A DNA stretch of 64,000 nt from Aphis gossypii (GCF_020184175.1 NC_065530.1:29117260-29181259), one strand, 5' to 3'. Counted from the stretch's first letter, positions 25,905 through 38,690 are shown. Numbers and translations: made by a program. Notes: generated from the sequence alone by a model not told the origin.

Positions 25905-26010
25905 AAAAGTAAACGGTTTCAAACATATCGATTTTCTCATTCGCGCTTAGACCATGTCAACCAGTGTTGAGCCGAATATCTCATTATTATTACTATTCGA
26001 CCTATTTTCC
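25905..26010. other. GC-richer block after the 1.1-kb element
   Basis: This is repeat-like, with a 34-codon plus frame (SFALRPCQPVLSRIS) and a minus frame containing YSAQHWLTWSKRE before a stop. The minus strand also has a tRNA A-box-like word (TGGTCTAAGCGCG, 25954-25942) followed by a poor B-box-like word (GTTTGAAACC, 25924-25915). The spacing is too short for an intact tRNA-derived SINE. Family unresolved. Confidence 0.25.
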
Positions 26011-26215
26011 CCCATAATTCAATTCCTTTAAATATGATTAAATATTGATAACAAAAACACAATAGAATACACTAAGTGTTTATATAAAAATGCAGTGAAA
26101 TGTTTGGAATTCGTATTAAAATATATTTTTTTATTTTAAAATATGAAATTATAAATTATTTAGTAATTATGCAAATGTTTGTTTTTAAGGTACTTAATTC
26201 CTAATCTGTAATTAA

Positions 26216-26296
26216 AAATATACTTTTAATGTGATAGCGTATTTTGATGTACAACTAGTGACTCCAGAGTTGGATAAGCGTGTTCATAGTACCTAA
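26216..26296 (+). pseudogene. Short coding-like fragment
   Basis: A run of 26 stop-free codons ending at TAA (26294-26296), containing FDVQLVTPELDKRVHST. Polar, protein-like residues in a small GC-richer patch. No family recognised and short enough to be chance. Confidence 0.12.
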
Positions 26297-26762
26297 ACTA
26301 AAAATGTGGTTACGTATTTCCATAATAAGCGATTATGTTATGCGAATAGAATAATTGTATAAAATAATACAAAAATATATCTTATTTAAACTATAATTGG
26401 TATTGCTTAAACAAGGCTTTGTCGTGTATTGTTTCGTATAGTATTATGATAATATATAAAACTAAAACCTATTCACTATTAATTTAATATAACATTTAAG
26501 GTCCATAATGTGGGATCAATTACAAACATATAGCATTTAATATTTTATCAACATTATTAGAAATATTTATTTAAGGGTTCATCATTTACAGCATAACCAC
26601 TTTTATTTTATTTTTATCTAATAACAAGTACAAAAGAGTAATAGATTTTTACAAAAAAAATTTAAATTTTAAAAAAATAGTTAGAGATGTTTAACCTGTC
26701 AGGATAAAAAATATTTAAAAAATATTATTTTCTCAGCAAGGGACAGTCAATGAATATTCAGG

Positions 26763-26903
26763 TCATATATAATTGGATTCGAAAGCCCTTTTAAGTTGTG
26801 AAAGTGCACGAATGCTTCCAGCTATCGACGTTATTAAATCCGTTTCGTTTTCAGGACACCCCAACTGAACATTAATGGTTCTACATACACTTTTCACTTG
26901 GAA
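26763..26903 (-). pseudogene. Coding-like fragment, 46 codons
   Basis: On the minus strand the run starts right after an acceptor-like TTCACTTCATTTAG and ends at TGA (26765-26763). It contains LGCPENETDLITSIAGS then IRALSQLKRAFESN, a convincing helical-looking C-terminal segment. The plus strand is also open in the codon-aligned frame (26838-26950) after a good acceptor (cgttttcag, cut after 26854). The block is GC-richer than its flanks. It may be a last exon or a mobile-element remnant. Family unknown. Confidence 0.25.
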
Positions 26904-26909
26904 CTAAAT

Positions 26910-28415
26910 GAAGTGAAACCTTCTAGAACTAAGGAATCATTATTTATTACATTATAACGTATCACTAAACACATTCGACTAATTTTTATTAATGAATATT
27001 AATTTTTCTTAATATAATTTTTTATTATCAATTTTATTTATTATTAACTATATTTTAAATTAATTGAATAATACACTTCTATTATAATAAATATAAAATC
27101 ATTAAAATAATATGTAAAAATATTTTATGTATTAGTTATTAAGTCTTATTATTAAATTGGAATTCAAAATAGGTGCATAATTAATTTTACTTTAAAACAA
27201 AAAATAAATTGAATTTTTTTCTATTAGAAATTAAAAATAATATAAATTCATACATTTTATAAAATATATATTATATATAATACATTGTTACTTAAAACTA
27301 CATAAAACATTCTAATAAACAATATGTGCAAATGATAATTATTATGAAATGAAACCAATGATTAAAACTGAAGACTTAAAAAAAGTATTAACACGATAAA
27401 ACGTTTTAAAAAGAAAATATTAAAAGCTTAAGTAGTAGTGATGAAGACAAAATACTTGCACCTTTTAAAATGCAAAAAATATAAAACGGTAAATGAGTTT
27501 TTTATAAAAAGGTCTATACTCCAAAAATATGAATATCAATGACGTAATTCAATTAATAAAACAAATAAATAATTGAAAAACAATTTAATTATATTCTTAA
27601 TTACTATGAATTTTTCATTAAAATGTTGTTATATTTATATAATATATCATATTATACTAAATACATTTCATACTGTTGATATTTCAACATTTTAACATTA
27701 CACGTTAGTAGCTAACACATTTTTAAATGGAATAATAAATTAATTTAATATATACCTGTAAATGAAACGCAAAAAAAGAAATGTAACAATAATAAAATTA
27801 TATTTTCCATAAACATAATATTTTTGGCAGACAGTGGTTTTTATATAACATTGTGACGTTATAATGTAATACAGCGTTTGGTTGTTTTACTTAACGTGTC
27901 ACATAATATACACATTACAACAATATACACGTTATAGTACGGGTTTTAAAACAACAAAAAATAAATAAAATGATAATAATACTGAAGAAGTCCGTTTTTT
28001 AATTTATAAATAAAGTAGCTACAATTAAATTGTCAAATTTAATTTAAATTACCATGTATCTAGGTATTTATGATTTTTTAAAATATTTAATCTCAACTTT
28101 AACAATCTCAAAACGTATTAAGAATCGTTAGTTAATTTTAAGAAGACTCCTATAAATTTATATTGTAAAGTTTAACACCATAAAAACGCATATCGTAAGA
28201 TCATGACTGTTCTTAGTAAACACTAATAAGTCCATAAATCCATTAATGGCTTACAACTAATTGGCTCATCGTTTTTATCACGCAATTAATATATTTATTA
28301 TTAACTAATTAATATAATAATTTCTCTTACTTAAATTACTCGTCATAAATAAAGTGGGTGTTGAGTATTTTAAATCTGAATTTACACAAAACGCAATTCA
28401 AAGTAAAAGCATATT
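26910..28415. other. AT-rich DNA, no gene seen
   Basis: Low-complexity AT sequence. A patch with CpGs at 27830-27950 contains no frame of interest. Confidence 0.6.
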
Positions 28416-28421
28416 GAGTAA

Positions 28422-28592
28422 AACATTTATGAGGAAAGGTGCTATTCTATATTTATAATTACTATAGAAAATCCAGCAGCTGATGATCAAGATAAAGAAA
28501 ATGTATACTTAGAAAATACCAAACAGCTTAAAACTTATAGGAATAACCTCAGGGCTTGTATAAGTATTTTTTGGAATAGACAAGTGCTTTAA
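28422..28592 (+). CDS. Coding-like fragment, possible exon
   Basis: A run of 56 stop-free codons ends at TAA (28590-28592). From about 28467 the residues become strongly protein-like: ENPAADDQDKENVYLEN then TKQLKTYRNNLRACIS, acidic then basic. An acceptor-like ttataattactatag lies just before (cut after 28467), and a donor-like GCTT|GTATAAGT lies near 28559. With these borders it would be an exon of about 90 nt. The family is not recognised. It is one of the better coding candidates by composition. Confidence 0.28.
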   Translation, partial: NIYEERCYSIFIITIENPAADDQDKENVYLENTKQLKTYRNNLRACISIFWNRQVL

Positions 28593-28599
28593 CTTTTGT

Positions 28600-29630
28600 T
28601 TGAATTGTTAATTTATTAATATACGCAAAATCAACTTGTTAAAAATATAAATGGTGTAAGACGATAACGTATACCTATGTACCTACCTATAACCTGAGCT
28701 AATATGAATTATAACTTAAAACCTATAACACATTACAGAAAATTAAATATATTATATCCAAATTTATTGTAATTTACGAATCTGTTCTATTGGATCAATG
28801 GACAATGTACATTTACGGAAGAATCGTTTTTTTTAACCATGTCAACCTTTCCATTTCTATGTGTTAACCATTATACTCCGCTAGAGTTAAGAATTTTTTT
28901 TTTATTAACGGTTATAATGATTTATTATTAAACTATAAGTCGATGTAAATATAACTAGCACTGAACAACACTAAGAAGCCGTCTTAACCAGTCGGCTGCA
29001 TGCAGACAAATTTTCTTTCAGAAATAAGGAATACTTTAACTTACTTACCCATTAAGCTAATTATAGTTTTACTTCAAGTGAATTGCTCAGCTAGGGCCAA
29101 TTTCCTTGTGAATATCTAAACCTAATTACTCAATTTACACTTTATCGATGAACAGCTCAAAATTTACTTTCACATCTAACTCATAATGTACATAAAAAAT
29201 CGATAACGAATTTTTATAATAAAGTCAGTGAGCAACTTTTCATAATAAAGATAATATAGTCTGTGGTTTCAATACATCAAATCATTCATTATGAAATTTA
29301 AAATAATAGGCTATTTTTGACTATAGTTTTCCCTAAAGTTATAAGCTCGGTGATTCGCTTCATAGATTTCCACGAAAAGTATTAAGACGTAATTGTGGTA
29401 GTATCATCATTACACAATTGTCTGTCCATATTATTATTATCATTTATCACGTACATAGAGTTGTAATAATATTAAAAAAAATTAATACACTTGGTCGATT
29501 AACTAAATTAAATCTAATATATAATATTCAATATGTAATTGATGTACAAAAAACCAAGCAATCACTTAAAACGCATAAGGAGTTTTTAATATTTTTATGT
29601 AATATTTAAGAAGAAAAACCATGATCAATC
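28600..29630. other. AT-rich DNA, no gene seen
   Basis: Mostly low-complexity AT sequence. A slightly GC-richer stretch near 28960-29160 has no persuasive frame. Confidence 0.55.
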
Positions 29631-29639
29631 TCGTTGCGT

Positions 29640-29899
29640 TTTTCAGTTGCTCGGCCGACTCTTGAATCATCGCATATATGTTCGTCACTTATAATTTTGA
29701 GATGGCTGTCGCCAAGCTAACTCGACAAGCCTCCATAACAATGATTCAGCCGAAGTGGTCTCATCCCGAAAAAATTATCTCTCCGTCGTACATTAGTGAC
29801 TTAAAACCTCTAATTTTACATAAAGCTAATCAAATAACATATAGTTCAACGTGTTTTATACGCCATTCACAAATAAAATCCAATTTTATCCTATTATAA
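29640..29899. pseudogene. GC-elevated block, open on both strands
   Basis: A strong acceptor (tgcgtttttcag, cut after 29646) opens about 150 bp of distinctly higher G+C. The plus strand has a 73-codon ATG frame at 29678-29899 (MAVAKLTRQASITMIQPKW at its start region). The minus strand has an open run containing MIQESAEQLKNATRLIM. Each is plausible and they exclude one another. It may be a mobile-element coding remnant or a conserved element. No domain recognised. Confidence 0.22.
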
Positions 29900-30870
29900 C
29901 AGCTATTTTACGATCCAAATGTATAACTAATCAACCTAGTCACATGACTTATTTTCCTATGCGTTATTCCGCATCTGATACTACGTATTTACTAGGTATA
30001 TTAATAAATTGCTCTTTGTATTAAAAAAGTATCTGTAAAACTCGACGTAAGTAGATTATCAATACTTATTTTAAATTATAAAAAAAACTCAACTTATTAT
30101 TCGTTAACATTAACTCTATAGTTAAAACTATAAAGTACATTGTACAGGTATAATAATATTATAAAACACGCTAATTTTCATAAATTATAGGTATCAGCAA
30201 GTCGCAAGTCCATAGCATTCTTTTGATATCATCTGAAGAACTTTTAGTTTATCGCCTTGTAATAATAAGGTACTAACTAACTAACCATAGTTATATTTTT
30301 ATATTTCACTGTAAAATTCTTGAGAACTCTTTAACATTAAAACTAAAGATTTTATAAGTTATTAATTGTAGTTAATATATGATAAATATTAAATAAGCTA
30401 TATTATTATAATTTCCTATTTCGATTTGTTTTACTTTCAACAAAAATTAAATATAAATTATTTATTTATTTTTCAACTGACTTTCTTTGCTAAAAGATTT
30501 ATTCAACTCTGACTTTTTACAAATAATTATAATTAAAAAAATATTATTCAAAGGTTAATAAACAAAATTAAAATACAAAATATAATATATAAGATGTTGA
30601 TATTATAATTAAATATACTATTATGTAATTTTATATGAAAATGTTTTCTAACCAAATGAAAAATAAATGTTTTTGGTTAAGATAAAAATATACATCTTAA
30701 ACAAATTTAATTGGTTTTTTTGCCCAACTGTTGGAAAATTATTGTTGTGTGTTAATACAATATTATTGCTGTCATCTGAAATAATTTTCCATCAACTATT
30801 TGCATTAATTGAATTGACATACGCGTATTTACTGGTACGCTGAATACTAATTTTATCATAATAGATCTTC
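29900..30870. other. AT-rich DNA, no gene seen
   Basis: Low-complexity AT sequence with no frame of interest. Confidence 0.6.
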
Positions 30871-30876
30871 ATTAAG

Positions 30877-30926
30877 ATTTTTCGGGTGCATTAGTAGTCT
30901 GGCAGAAAGCCCATAACATGATCCAG
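30877..30926 (+). CDS. Candidate 50-nt exon
   Basis: An acceptor-like cttcattaag (cut after 30876) and a good donor CCAG|GTGAAA (cut after 30926) bound 50 nt. The open frame reads SGALVVWQKAHNMIQ. It lies 70 bp from the minus-strand candidate at 30994-31143, on the opposite strand, so at most one of the two is likely a real exon. No family recognised. Confidence 0.15.
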
Positions 30927-30993
30927 GTGAAATTTATTTAGATCTTTATATTTTACTCCTTCTTACTTTTAAAATTAATCTTAATGTACTCAC

Positions 30994-31143
30994 CATTGCA
31001 TAAATGACGCTGGCATAACATCCCGTTCTAAGAGATTGAAAACAACAGCAAGATTGGAGAATGGCCATAGTATAACGTAAAAAACAATTTGTTTCCTTTA
31101 AAATATACTGTGGTTAAACATCATTCCAAGCTGAACTGATTCT
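30994..31143 (-). pseudogene. Exon-like segment with one in-frame stop
   Basis: On the minus strand an excellent acceptor (tttttatttttgttttag, cut before 31143) and a strong donor (GCAATG|GTGAGTAC, cut after 30994) bound exactly 150 nt. One frame crosses the whole segment with a single TAA at 31100-31098. It reads ESVQLGMMFNHSIF before the stop, then VFYVILWPFSNLAVVFN and LLERDVMPASFMQ after it. The second half is hydrophobic then charged, like a membrane segment plus loop. An internal acceptor-like TTTTAAAG just after the stop would give an uninterrupted shorter exon. It is either a decayed exon, a shorter live exon, or a noncoding exon. Family unknown. Confidence 0.35.
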
Positions 31144-31149
31144 CTAAAA

Positions 31150-31975
31150 CAAAAATAAAAATTTTAAAATATTTTATAATTTATACAAATATTCTACTAT
31201 ATTCAGTAATTATATGCAAAAATAAACAAGGAATGTCAAAAATGAAATAATCTAAATTTTTTACTTAAGTAATTTTAATAAAAATTACTTCAACTCATTA
31301 CAAAGCTCAAATAATATTTTTACATTTTTGTTGTAATAATATAATATAGTGTTTGATACCTAATCTATTTAATAGTTATTATTTAAATTTTATTTCCATT
31401 GCTAGCTTTATTATTATAATTTAGTCCCAGTGTTTAATGTAAAATTAAATTGTTTTTTTTTTTTGAATTTTTGAAAATCGATGTTGATATTTAATTTTGT
31501 ACTTTCATACATTAATTTAAACTTTTAATAAAAAAATCACTTTTAATCATTGATATTTTTTTTAGCTTAAGTGTTTTAACTTTGTTTAAGTGCCTCTTAA
31601 AACCTCTCAACTTTCAGGTGACTACCTCAAATATGTATGGGTGGACTTAAATAGTCATATTATATTGTTTACGTATAGTATATATAAATAAACAGAAATT
31701 AACATTACAATAATTTACAGCTTGACTAATAATATATTATTTCATAGTATACAAAAAATTCAAAAGCGTAATATTAATAAGTATAATATTTTTTTACTCG
31801 TGCAATAGTTTTGGTTTAAAATATTTTAAAATTACATAAATTATAAAATAAAAATTTCGTGATATGTATATAGTTTTCATATATTTATATAGCGTAGATT
31901 TCAGTTTAATAGTTTATTTTTTACCTTCCGATAAGAAAAATTGATTTTAAATTATTACTCATAATTTTCTACAAC
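31150..31975. other. AT-rich DNA, no gene seen
   Basis: Low-complexity AT sequence between two coding-like blocks. It would be intron if they belong together. Confidence 0.5.
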
Positions 31976-31981
31976 TCATAA

Positions 31982-32857
31982 AATTATTTAAGGTATATGT
32001 TAAATTCCCAAGACCAGATTTGCTATTATAAGACGTGGACGATATTTTCTCTTGAGAGAACCATTTATAGTCAATCATCAAGCAGTGAAGGTCGGAACGG
32101 TTAATTTTCACGAAGACACTAAGTATTAAAAACAATTTTAAAAAAACCCTACCATTACTAGTCTCGGAAGAAACGATACCCAAGTTCACAATAAGATCTA
32201 TTCACCGCCCAAAAATTTTATCAAACAATAGAATTTATATTTATATATTATGTTGTACTTTGTTTTATTATTTGAAAGAAGAAAAACAATGTATACTTAC
32301 ATTTACAATAAGTTATTATAATATAAAAATACATTCATGATGTGAATAGAGAAAATCAACTTATTAATAACACTCCTTACACAAGTATAGAGCATGTTCA
32401 ACACCTGGCCTCGAAATTTTTTTGTGAACCTGACTATCTAGGATCAATGAAATATTAAGTGAAACTATTTCAAAAGATGTATTTCGAAATAAATAATACT
32501 ATTTAAACTTATAATGTGTATGTTTTTTCCTAGTGAAAATTATTATAAATTGTAATTAAAAGTTTTCGTATGGCCTGTTTATTCATCTATTAAATATGTT
32601 TGGTCTAATTGATACTTTACGTTTGAGATGCCAATGTATTATATAGATACAGAAGAGAGAAAACAATTTTAAACCTATTCTTTTTTCAGGATAATCACAA
32701 TTCTAGTTTCTTTTTAACCTACGAAATAGATCATCACTCGTCAATGATACAATTTGGAGACATAGTTTCAATTAAGGGGTTAGTATTAAATGTAGAGCTT
32801 GGTCCGTTGTATACCAGTAATTATGCGATAAGTTACATTTTAAAACAATTAAATTGA
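31982..32857 (+). pseudogene. Tiled coding-like region, undetermined gene
   Basis: Plus-strand open runs cover most of the interval: 31982-32104 (with ATG at 31997), 32089-32340 (83 codons), 32327-32458 (43) and 32627-32857 (76). The first, third and fourth share one frame; the second is in another. Residues are mixed, for example ICYYKTWTIFSLERT, SIEHVQHLASKFFCEPDYL and FFLTYEIDHHSSM. The last run contains a textbook acceptor (attcttttttcag, cut after 32689), so 32690-32857 may be a terminal exon ending at TGA. The minus strand is also open at 31959-32204 (76 codons, KINRSDLHCLMIDYKWF), leaving strand uncertain there. No family recognised. Confidence 0.32.
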
Positions 32858-32869
32858 ATGAATGCTTCT

Positions 32870-35800
32870 AAGATCATCAAACACTAGCCTCCCAAATTGG
32901 AAAATATTAATTAAATAGTATTAGAGTATAGTGTATACATTTTACTATAAATACATTTAAATTTAATAATACAAAGGGGACCAGGTGATTGTCTAGTTAA
33001 CGTAGCTCGTGCACAAGTGATCCCTAATTGTATAATCATATATGTATACATGTAAAATGATGTACTCAGTACTGGTGTTATCTATCTAACTATAATTGAC
33101 GGTGGCTGGTGATGATAGAATTAGTAGGTATTAACTTTTAACTTGAACACAGTGTCAACATTTCGTTACAAAACTAATTTTTTTCATACAACCAATGCAT
33201 GGTGGAATATTTATTCATCTAAATATTTACAATTTTTTATAGATTAACTCAAATTATTAAAATTTTTAGAGTAAAGTTATCATTTTAATTTATGTACACG
33301 TGATATTAAAAAAGTATAAATCGATATTATAATATTAAAATATTATATTTATAAATTTTTATCTACAACCTAATGAATAGTTAAAGGTTAAAATTTATTA
33401 CTATTATAGTTAACTTAATTATTTTAATATCAATAATATACTTTGATTCTAATATTAGTATAGTGATTATATCTCATTATCACGTCATGATAAACAATAT
33501 GAATTTAATTAAGTTGCGATACTTATATTATGATAAATTACTAATAAAAATAGTTTTACATTTTAAATTATATTAGTGAAGTGCTATACAACTAAAATAG
33601 TATTAATTATTAAATCAAAATAAGTGATAACGTAATACAATATACGTATTAACTCGTGCTTTGAAAAATAAAAACGAATTCGTTATCATTTTGTTTTTGT
33701 ACATTAGTGCTGTAATATTATGAATAAACTCGATATTTAAAATAAAATAATGTATTTGAAAAAGAATTAAACCAAAAATAGTTATAGATAAAATAAAAAT
33801 AAAAAAGAGCTTTTGTACCATTAAAACTTCAAATAAATCTGTCAGTTATAATACAAATAAATAAAATAAAAAGTGACGATGGTAGATTAGTGATTTCTGA
33901 CAAAGACTTCAAATAAAGTTTTGACCTAAACTATATTTTTTGAGAGAAAAAGCACGATTAATTTTAAAAGCGTTGTAGGTAGTATTGAAAAATAAATTGT
34001 TAAAATCATAGATAAATACGCGGACTCCCGAAGTCATGACACATATAAATGTTATATATATAATCTATAATATAAAACATAATTGTATAAGGAAGCTAAA
34101 GTGGTAAGCCAACAATAATAGAAAAGTCTTCCATATATATATAGTGTCTATGCACTAAAGGCTATCTGTGTAGAAAATAGTTCTGTCGAAAATTGGTTAG
34201 TTTGATTGGTCGTTGAAGAAAGAAAATAGCACCATGAAACAAAATAAAATGTATTCAAAATAAAAATTATGTTAAAAATAAAGTTTAGAATTATTATAAA
34301 AGTTGTCTATAACCATAACTCAATAACCGTTTAAAATAAAACATACTATTAAGTTCAAGAAATATAAATTTATAAGTTCAAATCATTCAAAAATTTACTG
34401 GAATTTTATTTAAATAAGTATAATAAACGTTTTTACATACATAAGTTATTTAGTTCAATTAATAACAATTATACTACACTATATTTTTATAAGATATGGA
34501 CCTACTCATGGGCTGTGCATGTATGTTATGAGCCATTTTAAATGGTAATTGAATTTGACAGTAATATTTGTTTGCATATTATTAAAAGAGCAAACGAGTG
34601 TTACAATCGAATTAAAATTTAAAAATAATTGAACGATGTGTAAAATGATTGGGCGTATATAACACGAAATCTTATTATGAAGTATAACATCCACTTAATT
34701 TAGTTCAAATTAAGAATTAACTCATGCCATCTACACCGCGCTTATAACAATGTTGAAAACACATAGTACATAAATTATTTATGTAATTTATTCTTTGAAA
34801 ATGTAATACTTTGGCAATATAGTATTTTTTATTTTTATAAGCTATCACTCACTGAACAACAGTCATTAATATTTAATTATAATATTATAGAAGTTTTTAC
34901 TTTTTGTTTTATGATAATAATTTGAATTTATAATGTTATAATTTTATTAATTTTCTGAATACACACAAATTTCATCGTTTGATCATAATAAATTATAATA
35001 CAGTAAATAATTAAAAAATATATATATATACTTTATCACTCAAATGTAAATATTCTTTATATTGGTATATTCAAAATATCTTATAAATACTATATAAATA
35101 CTTATTCACCTAACATATATTAATAGCTAATGATTTGAAAGCATGTTTGGGATGTTAGTTTTTATAAACTTAAAAAGTTTAAAATAACTTAACGTAATTA
35201 TATAAAACAGACGTCGTTTATAACCTGTATTTATTGTAGCACTTCTGCATATGAAGGTGTTTGCTTCTAGAATTCTATTTTTTTAAAGATTTATGGGAAT
35301 GTATGTGAAATAATTGGGTGCTGCACTTATTGGCACGTATAAAACTAAGTACGAGATATTATAGTACGATTATAAAATATAATTATTGATATTTGTATTT
35401 AATTTTTAATTTAATGTCTATAAATAAGCATTTACATTTATTTCAATATTATGATGAGTTAAAGTTGTATTGAGATCGTCACATTAACACTTGTTGGTTC
35501 TATACTACAAATACGTTTAAAATGTATTTTCAGAATAAATAAATATATTTTAAATTTGTTATTATTCTTAATATTAATATGAATTGATCTATATCATGCA
35601 TTCTATATAAATTTAACAATGTAATTTATGTATTTTTTTATTCTATTTTTAGTTTTTAAATTAAAAAACTAGTTATAAGTAATGAGAATACAAAATATTA
35701 CATTTCATAAATGTTGATATTATCATAACTCATTTTAATATTTTATGTCACTGCGAACGTAATGTCAAACAGTAACTGAATTGTAATCAAACTAGATTGA

Positions 35801-37310
35801 ATACATTTTTAATTATTTATAAGAAAGTAATAGTTTAGTGAGAACATCTCGAGCGGAACAACTTTTTAAAGTATAAATTACATTTTAAAAACAATATCTA
35901 ATATAAAAAAAACGCTTTGAAACTAAAAAATAAAAATTAGAAAATATTAGATTATCACTATGTTGAGTGGAAATTTTATATTGTTTCATGTTTCATTGTT
36001 TATGTTAAGAAAATGTTTGCATAAATATTTATCAAAAATTTCAAGATTTCAAGCGTCTATGGTTATTCATTACAACAAAATAAGAAAATTGTCTTTCAAA
36101 AATTGCAAGTTTTCAAAAAATAATTCTACTTTACCATATTATTTTTTTTTTCGTTTTTTCCAATTACAGTTTTAAATATTTTTTACATAAACATTCTAAA
36201 GTCCCAAGCTAAATTAACCTGCTGAACTTGAAAATTGAAGCATTTTTTTTTTTTTACTATAAAAAGTTTTTATTAATAAAAAAAAGGAACACGCATCATT
36301 ATAAAATCAATCAATACAATATACATTAATTACTAATCACAACACTCGAAATTGAAAATTTCAATTCAAAAAGTAGCATGTTTTAGATAACATTTTTTAA
36401 ATAACTAGAATTATAATATGAGTAATAAATTAATCATCATAACGATAAATAAAAAAATACTGTCTCTTACTATTCCAAAAATTGTTAGCTGAAAATAAGT
36501 TATAACATTCGTTATACGAGTAATTAAATAAAATATTTATATTTTATTAATTTTATCAAACAATATAATTCAATTTTAAACATTTTTTATCCGTAAAAAT
36601 TATAAAGCATTCACTCTTTAATTTTTTTTATACTTGGTTAAGTTATATGTACCTATGTATTTTGTTTAAATAATTGTGCCAAACAAAAAAAAACCAACTA
36701 GGATATCATAAACAGATTACTGTTCTTTGTATTATAAAAATGTTTATTTTTAGAGATTTTATAAACGGGTCATTTAATTTTTTTCTAATATTTATGTATT
36801 TTTCATTTTTTCATAATTATAATACATGACGTAAGTATGCTTATTAATTGTGCCATTTATTGTTACAATATAAAATCATCACGAATTTAATGTTTTGCTT
36901 ATGATTTTAATCAATTATTAATTACGAACAAAAATGTATAAATAAACTACCTATCAGTGATGTCTTGATTCATGTTTTAAATTAATTTTTTTGCTTTTAA
37001 CAACACTATTCCATTCAGTAAAATATTATACTAAAATGTATTATACGCAAACCATGTATTAAAATTGAAATAACATTTTGTTTACAAAAAATAAAAATAA
37101 AAATAATGATAATAAAATAAAAAGCCTGATAGATGATGAGTTTAAATCATAATTTAAAAGCCTTGGCATTTTCACACATTGCACTGAACAAAAATGATTT
37201 GAATGACATTAATTGCTTGCAGCTTTTAACGAGTTTGCAAACTTTTATGGTATAGAATAATTATAACTGTTTATTCCCAAACTCAAAAATAATAAAAGGA
37301 AAGTAAACAA
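32870..37310. other. AT-rich DNA, no gene seen
   Basis: Long AT stretch with a TA run at 35018-35031 and several minus-strand frames of Ile/Asn/Tyr/Phe character. A somewhat GC-richer patch at 32980-33130 has only short open runs. Confidence 0.6.
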
Positions 37311-37329
37311 GCTAAACAATATTTTTCAG

Positions 37330-37516
37330 AATGTTTTTAAGTTTGACTTTTAATTTCATTAAATCGTGTAATCAAAGATCGACTTGTAATTTATGTTATG
37401 CTGAAACCTGCAACTCAAATATTTTAACCATAGTAGAGAAAGCATTCGCATTAAACCCTTTATTGTCAAGGTTTACAAAACGAAACATAAACTTTACAAC
37501 TATTTACCTTCATTAG
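37330..37516 (+). CDS. Candidate exon with ATG and Cys cluster
   Basis: A good acceptor (aacaatatttttcag, cut after 37329) is followed by A-ATG, opening 61 codons to TAG at 37514-37516. Five Cys fall within residues 13-28 (CNQRSTCNLCYAETC), which is unusual for AT noise. A weak donor ACCATA|GTAGAG near 37432 would join in phase with the candidate exon at 37658. Start choice: the ATG is the first codon after the acceptor. Family unknown; the Cys spacing matches no zinc finger I recognise. Confidence 0.28.
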
Positions 37517-37519
37517 GGT

Positions 37520-37656
37520 TTCTGGGTGAAATGTTAACATTTACCCTATTAATTCTTCTTATATCGCTTGAATAAATGTAGTGTTCAACGTGTTAATACA
37601 ACTAGTACACATTTACGTTCGGAAAATTCTTTTCTGACATTAATATATTTTTAACA
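37520..37656. other. Putative short intron
   Basis: AT-rich spacer between two candidate exons, ending in a strong pyrimidine tract and acceptor (aatatatttttaacag). Confidence 0.2.
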
Positions 37657-37657
37657 G

Positions 37658-37711
37658 TCCGTAGTTACGAAGAAGGCGAAGAAGCAATTTACCATTTCCA
37701 AATTACACTAT
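37658..37711 (+). CDS. Candidate 54-nt exon
   Basis: A strong acceptor (tatatttttaacag, cut after 37657) and donor TAT|GTAGGT (cut after 37711) bound exactly 18 codons in phase 0: SVVTKKAKKQFTISKLHY, a basic, protein-like segment. Two further frames are also open across it. With the upstream candidate at 37330 this gives a testable plus-strand gene model. No family recognised. Confidence 0.28.
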
Positions 37712-37719
37712 GTAGGTTC

Positions 37720-38690
37720 TATTTTTTATTTTCCTTAAAACACTCAGCATATTTTTAGACATGTACCAAAAATATTTCAACCAATGATTATAAAGTGTGT
37801 TTTAAGTTAGGTAATAAAAATTAATATATTAAAAAAAATATATTGTGAACTCTGATGAAACATAAATAAATTGCAGGTAGAGACTAAATTCAGTTATACT
37901 TTTTCATTTTCGATATACATTTTTAAACATTTCATTACTCTTTTAAAATTATATACAACAGAAAATATTAAGTCGTAAAGACTTAATTTTTAAGCGTTCG
38001 TAAAATATTGCTGCATGAAAAATAAGTAGTAACTTATACTACTGATAAACATAAGGTAATTCTCATTTCCCTTTACTGTTGATTAATGATTATTCCGAGT
38101 ATATATTGAGAACCAATGTGTAAAATAGGTATACTTAATTAACTTGTAATGACTCTCTCATGACGTTAGGGTGACAAACAGATAAAAATACTGCAAATAA
38201 TGTGAAGAACATTCTAGGGTACAAAAAAAGATTAATTTAAACAATTTTTTAGTGTTATATTGCTTAAAATCTTAATAAATAGGAATGTGATAAAGCATAA
38301 TCATACTGCATTTCTGAATTTCTAATCAGAATGCTACTCACTTATCTTAAATTATAGCAGTGACTTGGTTAAATTTCAGTGTATATAATGGAATCACGAA
38401 TAATAATGTCTCGTACAAATGTTATTATAATATATTAATATAGCAATGATACTGTTCAGAATCATGTTAAAACAATACATAAATATAAATTATGTGACTT
38501 TAAATTTAATTTTTTTTTCGTGTCGGTCATTATATAAATTAATCTCTGTTGTTTTTTTTTTTTTTTTTTAATTACTCATCTAATTATAAAAAATAATTTA
38601 TTACATGAATAATGTATTACATCTTATTTGAATTAAAAATTATACATTTTACAACACTTTTATGAATATGTTTTCATACATCAGCAATAA
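37720..38690. other. AT-rich DNA with an 18-base poly-T run
   Basis: No frame of interest. The poly-T tract lies at 38552-38569. Confidence 0.6.

Noticed and set aside
25915..25954. tRNA-derived SINE (A-box and B-box-like words on the minus strand)
   Set aside because: The spacing is too short and the B box is poor. No tRNA fold was found, so I kept it only as a GC-richer repeat-like block.
32986..33130. Minus-strand open run with mixed residues
   Set aside because: Only about 30 codons, with no splice borders and well within chance.
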